From the NCBI GenBank assembly GCA_937871685.1, contig CALMOL010000099.1, forward strand, positions 1 through 8,974: a stretch of 8,974 nucleotides of DNA, in the 5' to 3' direction. The notes beneath the pieces are model-generated. The model made no database searches. It worked only from the letters and a program-made list of their open reading frames with translations, and was not told where the DNA came from. This document shows, piece by piece, positions 6,207 through 8,974 of this stretch (within the stretch, counting starts at the first letter, position 1; each line of letters opens with the position of its first letter). The DNA is from an uncultured Verrucomicrobiota bacterium (lineage in GTDB: Bacteria > Verrucomicrobiota > Verrucomicrobiia > Chthoniobacterales > SZAS-18). Made by a program: the position numbers and the translations under genes.

Positions 6207-6899
6207 ATGCCATCCAAAAGATCGCTAGCACTAGTCCTCTCCGTAGGGCTCATCTCCGCCGCCACCGTGACGAACGTTCACGCCGTGGTGTTCAATGAAA
6301 TTGGCGACGCCGGCCAGACCCTGGGCACTGCCCAGGCGACGACCGGAAATCCTCTCGACGGGATCAACGGCACCTTCTCCTCGAGCACCGACGTGGACCT
6401 GTTCCGCATCTACATCTCGAGCCCCTCTACCTTCTCGGCGACCGCGACCACGGTCGGGGGCAACAACCTCGACACCGCGCTGTTCCTTTTCACCCTGAGC
6501 GGCACGGCGATCCTCGCCAATGACGATGGGAGCGGCACCTCCATTCAGGCCCGTCTCCCGGCCGGAAACTCCGTCCTGAGCGGCCTGGCGCCCGGGTTCT
6601 ACTACCTCGGGATCGCCCTGTCGGGTAACGAACCCGTCAATTCCGTGAACCAGTTTCTCTTCAATGTGGGCAACGCCTCGACCGATCTGCGCACCGCAGC
6701 GAGCGGCGTGAATCCGACGACCCTCTTCAATTGGAATGGCAACACGACCGTTCTCGAAAACGGTGCCTACGGCATCGGCTTGACCGGTGCTTCGTCGATT
6801 CCTGAGCCTTCCGTGCTGGCCCTCGCCGGCGTCGGAACTGCGCTTCTCGGCGCCCGCTTCGTGCGTCGCAACCGCGTTTCCCGCGCGACTCGCCCTTAA
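6207..6899 (+). CDS. Secreted PEP-CTERM protein with PPC-like beta-sandwich
   Basis: A 230-residue exported protein. Residues 1-26 are a signal peptide (basic PSKR, hydrophobic LALVLSVGLISAA, cleavage after VHA). Residues about 35-140 match the pattern of bacterial pre-peptidase C-terminal (PPC) domains: TDVDLFRIYI (61-70), DTALFLF (89-95), NDDGSG (105-110) and LAPGFYYLGI (127-136). The C-terminus is a PEP-CTERM sorting signal: IPEP (Pro199-Glu200-Pro201), a hydrophobic segment to about 216, then the basic tail ARFVRRNR. By family knowledge, an exosortase would cleave at PEP and the protein would go to the cell surface or extracellular matrix; no exosortase is in the window. No Shine-Dalgarno is evident. 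The next gene, a secreted protease, begins 26 bases after the stop, so an operon is likely. PPC domains are normally attached to secreted proteases; here one is free-standing beside such a protease. Confidence 0.88.
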   Translation: MPSKRSLALVLSVGLISAATVTNVHAVVFNEIGDAGQTLGTAQATTGNPLDGINGTFSSSTDVDLFRIYISSPSTFSATATTVGGNNLDTALFLFTLSGTAILANDDGSGTSIQARLPAGNSVLSGLAPGFYYLGIALSGNEPVNSVNQFLFNVGNASTDLRTAASGVNPTTLFNWNGNTTVLENGAYGIGLTGASSIPEPSVLALAGVGTALLGARFVRRNRVSRATRP

Positions 6900-6925
6900 T
6901 CTATTCCCCCCAGTCATTCGTTCCC

Positions 6926-8974
6926 ATGAAATCTAGATCCGCAAAATCCGTCTCGCGCTCTGCTTTCCGCTTACCCTCCCTCGTCGCGCCCGCCGCGGCG
7001 TGCCTTGTGTTCGTGGCCTCCGCCGTGCAGGCGGGCACGATGCCCCAGAACCTCGGCTACGGGCTCGACAAGCTCGTCGAGAGCAACCTCATCGCGAAAG
7101 GAGTCCTTCCCGCCCCCAGGGGGACTGACGCCAAGGCTCGTTTCAACGGATACTTCACCGAGGCGGCCGCCGACGTCGCCGCCCAGGCCATCACCGAGGT
7201 TTCAACGGGCAAGGTGCTCGTGGATATCACTCTGACGGGCCTCGTGTCGTTTGAGCGCGTGCAGAGAAACCTGACCGCGATCCCATCTCTTCGCATCACC
7301 GCGGTGGATAAGAATTACCGTAGTGTCGGCATCATCGAGGGCTTCGTATCGGTGGACGACGTCCCGGCGCTTTCGCAGGTCAAGGGCGTGCGCGCCGTCA
7401 TTCTCGGCCTCAAGCCGGACACGAGCCGCCGATCCGTTCTCACCCCTGGCCTGGAGCGCGCCCCGCAGGCGAACGCCAAGTCCCGTCGGAACGCGGGCGA
7501 TCCGGAAGTGGTGGTGGGCCAGACCCTGACAAAACTCGGCACGGCCTTCGACCAAGGCGTGGTGCAGCACCGCATCGACTTCATCAACAAGTTCTACAAT
7601 CCGTCGCTTCCCGCGAGCGCCCCCGACTGGAACGGCAACGGGATCTCGGTCGGGGCGATGTCCGACAGCTTCGACACGCGCACGGCCGCTCCCCACGCGG
7701 CGGACAACGTGACGAGCTTCGACTTGCCGGGCGCGGCGAACAACCCGGCCGGCAACACGACTCCGGTCAATGTCTTGATCGACCTGACCCCCGCCGCCAG
7801 CAATACGGACGAGGGCCGTGGCATGATCCAAAACATCCATAAGATGGCCCCCCGCGCCAAGCTGGCCTTCGCGACCGGCAGCACCGGTGAGGTGGCTTTC
7901 GGCAACTACATTCGCGCCATGGCGAACATCCCTGGCTACGAGAACACCTTTGGCGGCGCAACGCCGTTCAACGGCTTCAAGGCGAATGTCATCTGCGACG
8001 ACATCTCCTACGGTGGCGAGCCGTTCTTCGGTGAGTCGATCATCGGCTTGGCCATCGACGACGCGACCGCCACGGGCGTGTCCTACTTTTCGTCGGCCGG
8101 CAACAACATCGGCATCAACGCCTACGAGTCCGCGCTGCGCATCGTCCCCAATGGCTCGGGTCTGACCTCGGCGACTAACACTGCGCTGGCGGGCACGAAC
8201 ATCAACCTCGCCAACGTGCCGGCCGGCCTCTATGCCGGCGGCTTCCACAACTTTAACCCTAACGGCCAGGACGTCGCTTGCCGCTGGAACTTCCCGGCCT
8301 CGACCACATCGAGCACGGAGATGCAGTGGGATGACCCCTACGACATCCGCACGCCGGCCCTGATTCAGCCGCCGGTCTTCTCCGGCGCCGGGACGACGAA
8401 CGGAACGTTCACCGTGGCGCTCACCGCCGGACTCAGCTACGTCGTCCAGGAAACCGCGACCAGCGGCAACTTTGACGGGATCGTGACCATCACCGACCCG
8501 AGCGGCACGGTGTTATTCTCGCAGGACACCGGCACCGACGAGACCATCAGTTTCTTCGCCCCCAGCACCGGCACCTACACCATCACCGTGGCGCCCTACC
8601 AGACCACCACTGGTAACTTCACCCTGACGGTCAACCGGTCCACCGCCACCCTACTGCTGACGACGGACCTGAACCTCCTCGCGTTTGATTCAGCCGGCAA
8701 CTACATCCCGGCGCGTTCCCTCACGAACAACAACCTCGCTAACAACCGCCCGGTCGTGCTCGGCCGGGTGGACGGCAACGGAGCTACCCAAATCCAGCTC
8801 GTCATCGCCCGCGCGAACACTCCCACCGCCGGCCAGCGCCTTCCTACCCGCGTCCGCGTTTCCACGCGCGGCAACGGCTTGGGCGGCATCGGGCCCGACG
8901 AATACTTCAGCTACAACGCAACTACCACGAAGGGCCACGCCACCGCGCGCGGCTGCAACGGCACGGCCGCCTAC
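6926..8974 (+). CDS. Secreted subtilisin-like (S8-type) protease with internal PPC-like domain, 3' end missing
   Basis: 683 codons are open to the right edge without a stop. Residues 1-36 are a long signal peptide (basic start, hydrophobic AAACLVFVASA, cleavage after VQA). About 97-163 resembles a subtilase inhibitory propeptide (VLVDITL to VKGVRAVILGL). The catalytic domain follows: ISVGAMSDSFD with candidate Asp247; DEGRGMIQNIH then MAPRAKLAFATG (295-318), the helix that normally carries the catalytic His; and YFSSAGNN (387-394) with the oxyanion Asn393. Residues about 482-572 form a PPC-like beta-sandwich (FTVALTAGLSYVVQ, then FDGIVTITDPSG and GTYTITVAPY) lying inside the catalytic domain, because the Ser motif (usually GTSAAAP) has not been reached and must lie beyond the window. 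Glu296 appears at the usual His position. It is probably extracellular. The ATG at 6926 gives the full signal peptide; there is no Shine-Dalgarno. It follows the PEP-CTERM gene by 26 bases. Confidence 0.85.
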   Translation, partial: MKSRSAKSVSRSAFRLPSLVAPAAACLVFVASAVQAGTMPQNLGYGLDKLVESNLIAKGVLPAPRGTDAKARFNGYFTEAAADVAAQAITEVSTGKVLVDITLTGLVSFERVQRNLTAIPSLRITAVDKNYRSVGIIEGFVSVDDVPALSQVKGVRAVILGLKPDTSRRSVLTPGLERAPQANAKSRRNAGDPEVVVGQTLTKLGTAFDQGVVQHRIDFINKFYNPSLPASAPDWNGNGISVGAMSDSFDTRTAAPHAADNVTSFDLPGAANNPAGNTTPVNVLIDLTPAASNTDEGRGMIQNIHKMAPRAKLAFATGSTGEVAFGNYIRAMANIPGYENTFGGATPFNGFKANVICDDISYGGEPFFGESIIGLAIDDATATGVSYFSSAGNNIGINAYESALRIVPNGSGLTSATNTALAGTNINLANVPAGLYAGGFHNFNPNGQDVACRWNFPASTTSSTEMQWDDPYDIRTPALIQPPVFSGAGTTNGTFTVALTAGLSYVVQETATSGNFDGIVTITDPSGTVLFSQDTGTDETISFFAPSTGTYTITVAPYQTTTGNFTLTVNRSTATLLLTTDLNLLAFDSAGNYIPARSLTNNNLANNRPVVLGRVDGNGATQIQLVIARANTPTAGQRLPTRVRVSTRGNGLGGIGPDEYFSYNATTTKGHATARGCNGTAAY

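Noticed and set aside
5961..6265. Overlapping minus-strand frames of about 80 codons upstream of the PEP-CTERM gene
   Set aside because: They run across hairpins and into the PEP-CTERM gene, and the frames overlap one another; no protein-like features.
7202..8248. Minus-strand open frame of 348 codons over the protease
   Set aside because: The + strand protease frame is continuous, with a signal peptide and motifs; the antisense frame shows none.

Overview
The window is GC-rich, gene-dense bacterial chromosomal DNA. A PEP-CTERM protein, a large secreted subtilase with a PPC-like insert, a YkgJ-type cysteine-cluster protein and a fadIJ-type beta-oxidation operon, together with an almost complete lack of Shine-Dalgarno sequences, suggest a member of the Planctomycetota/Verrucomicrobiota group, perhaps Opitutales. 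That placement is inferred from protein character only. There are no tRNA or rRNA genes, CRISPR arrays, transposases or phage genes.

Layout. (1) Left edge, + strand: the 3' end of a YkgJ-family cysteine-cluster gene (2-241), which overlaps tail to tail with a minus-strand glutaredoxin gene (225-503). (2) 578-1072, minus: a small exported Ala/Pro-rich protein with a C-terminal membrane segment, preceded by a plausible leaderless promoter. (3) 1129-5636, minus: a tight operon read from right to left. It runs 3-ketoacyl-CoA thiolase (fadI-like), a 61-residue orphan HicB-like protein, a fused enoyl-CoA hydratase/3-hydroxyacyl-CoA dehydrogenase (fadJ-like) and an alpha/beta hydrolase, with gaps of 14, 5 and 7 bases. 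(4) 5637-6206: a 570-base divergent intergenic region without a convincing gene. It contains a cluster of inverted repeats, including three near-identical 12-bp palindromes about two helical turns apart, an 8-bp perfect hairpin next to them, and a hairpin just upstream of the next start codon. (5) 6207-6899, +: a secreted PEP-CTERM protein with a PPC-like beta-sandwich. (6) 6926 to the right edge, +: a large secreted subtilisin-like protease, cut by the window before its catalytic serine.

How the genes work together. FadI and FadJ carry out hydration, dehydrogenation and thiolysis of fatty acyl-CoA; acyl-CoA synthetase and acyl-CoA dehydrogenase are not in the window. The hydrolase and the HicB-like protein travel with them for reasons the sequence does not state. 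On the + strand, the PEP-CTERM protein and the protease are 26 bases apart, both have signal peptides and both contain a PPC-like module, so they probably form a co-expressed cell-surface or extracellular pair. The most interesting observations are the phased palindromes in the divergent control region, the protease whose catalytic-His position appears to be Glu and which has a PPC-like domain inside its catalytic domain, and the orphan HicB-like gene within the beta-oxidation operon.
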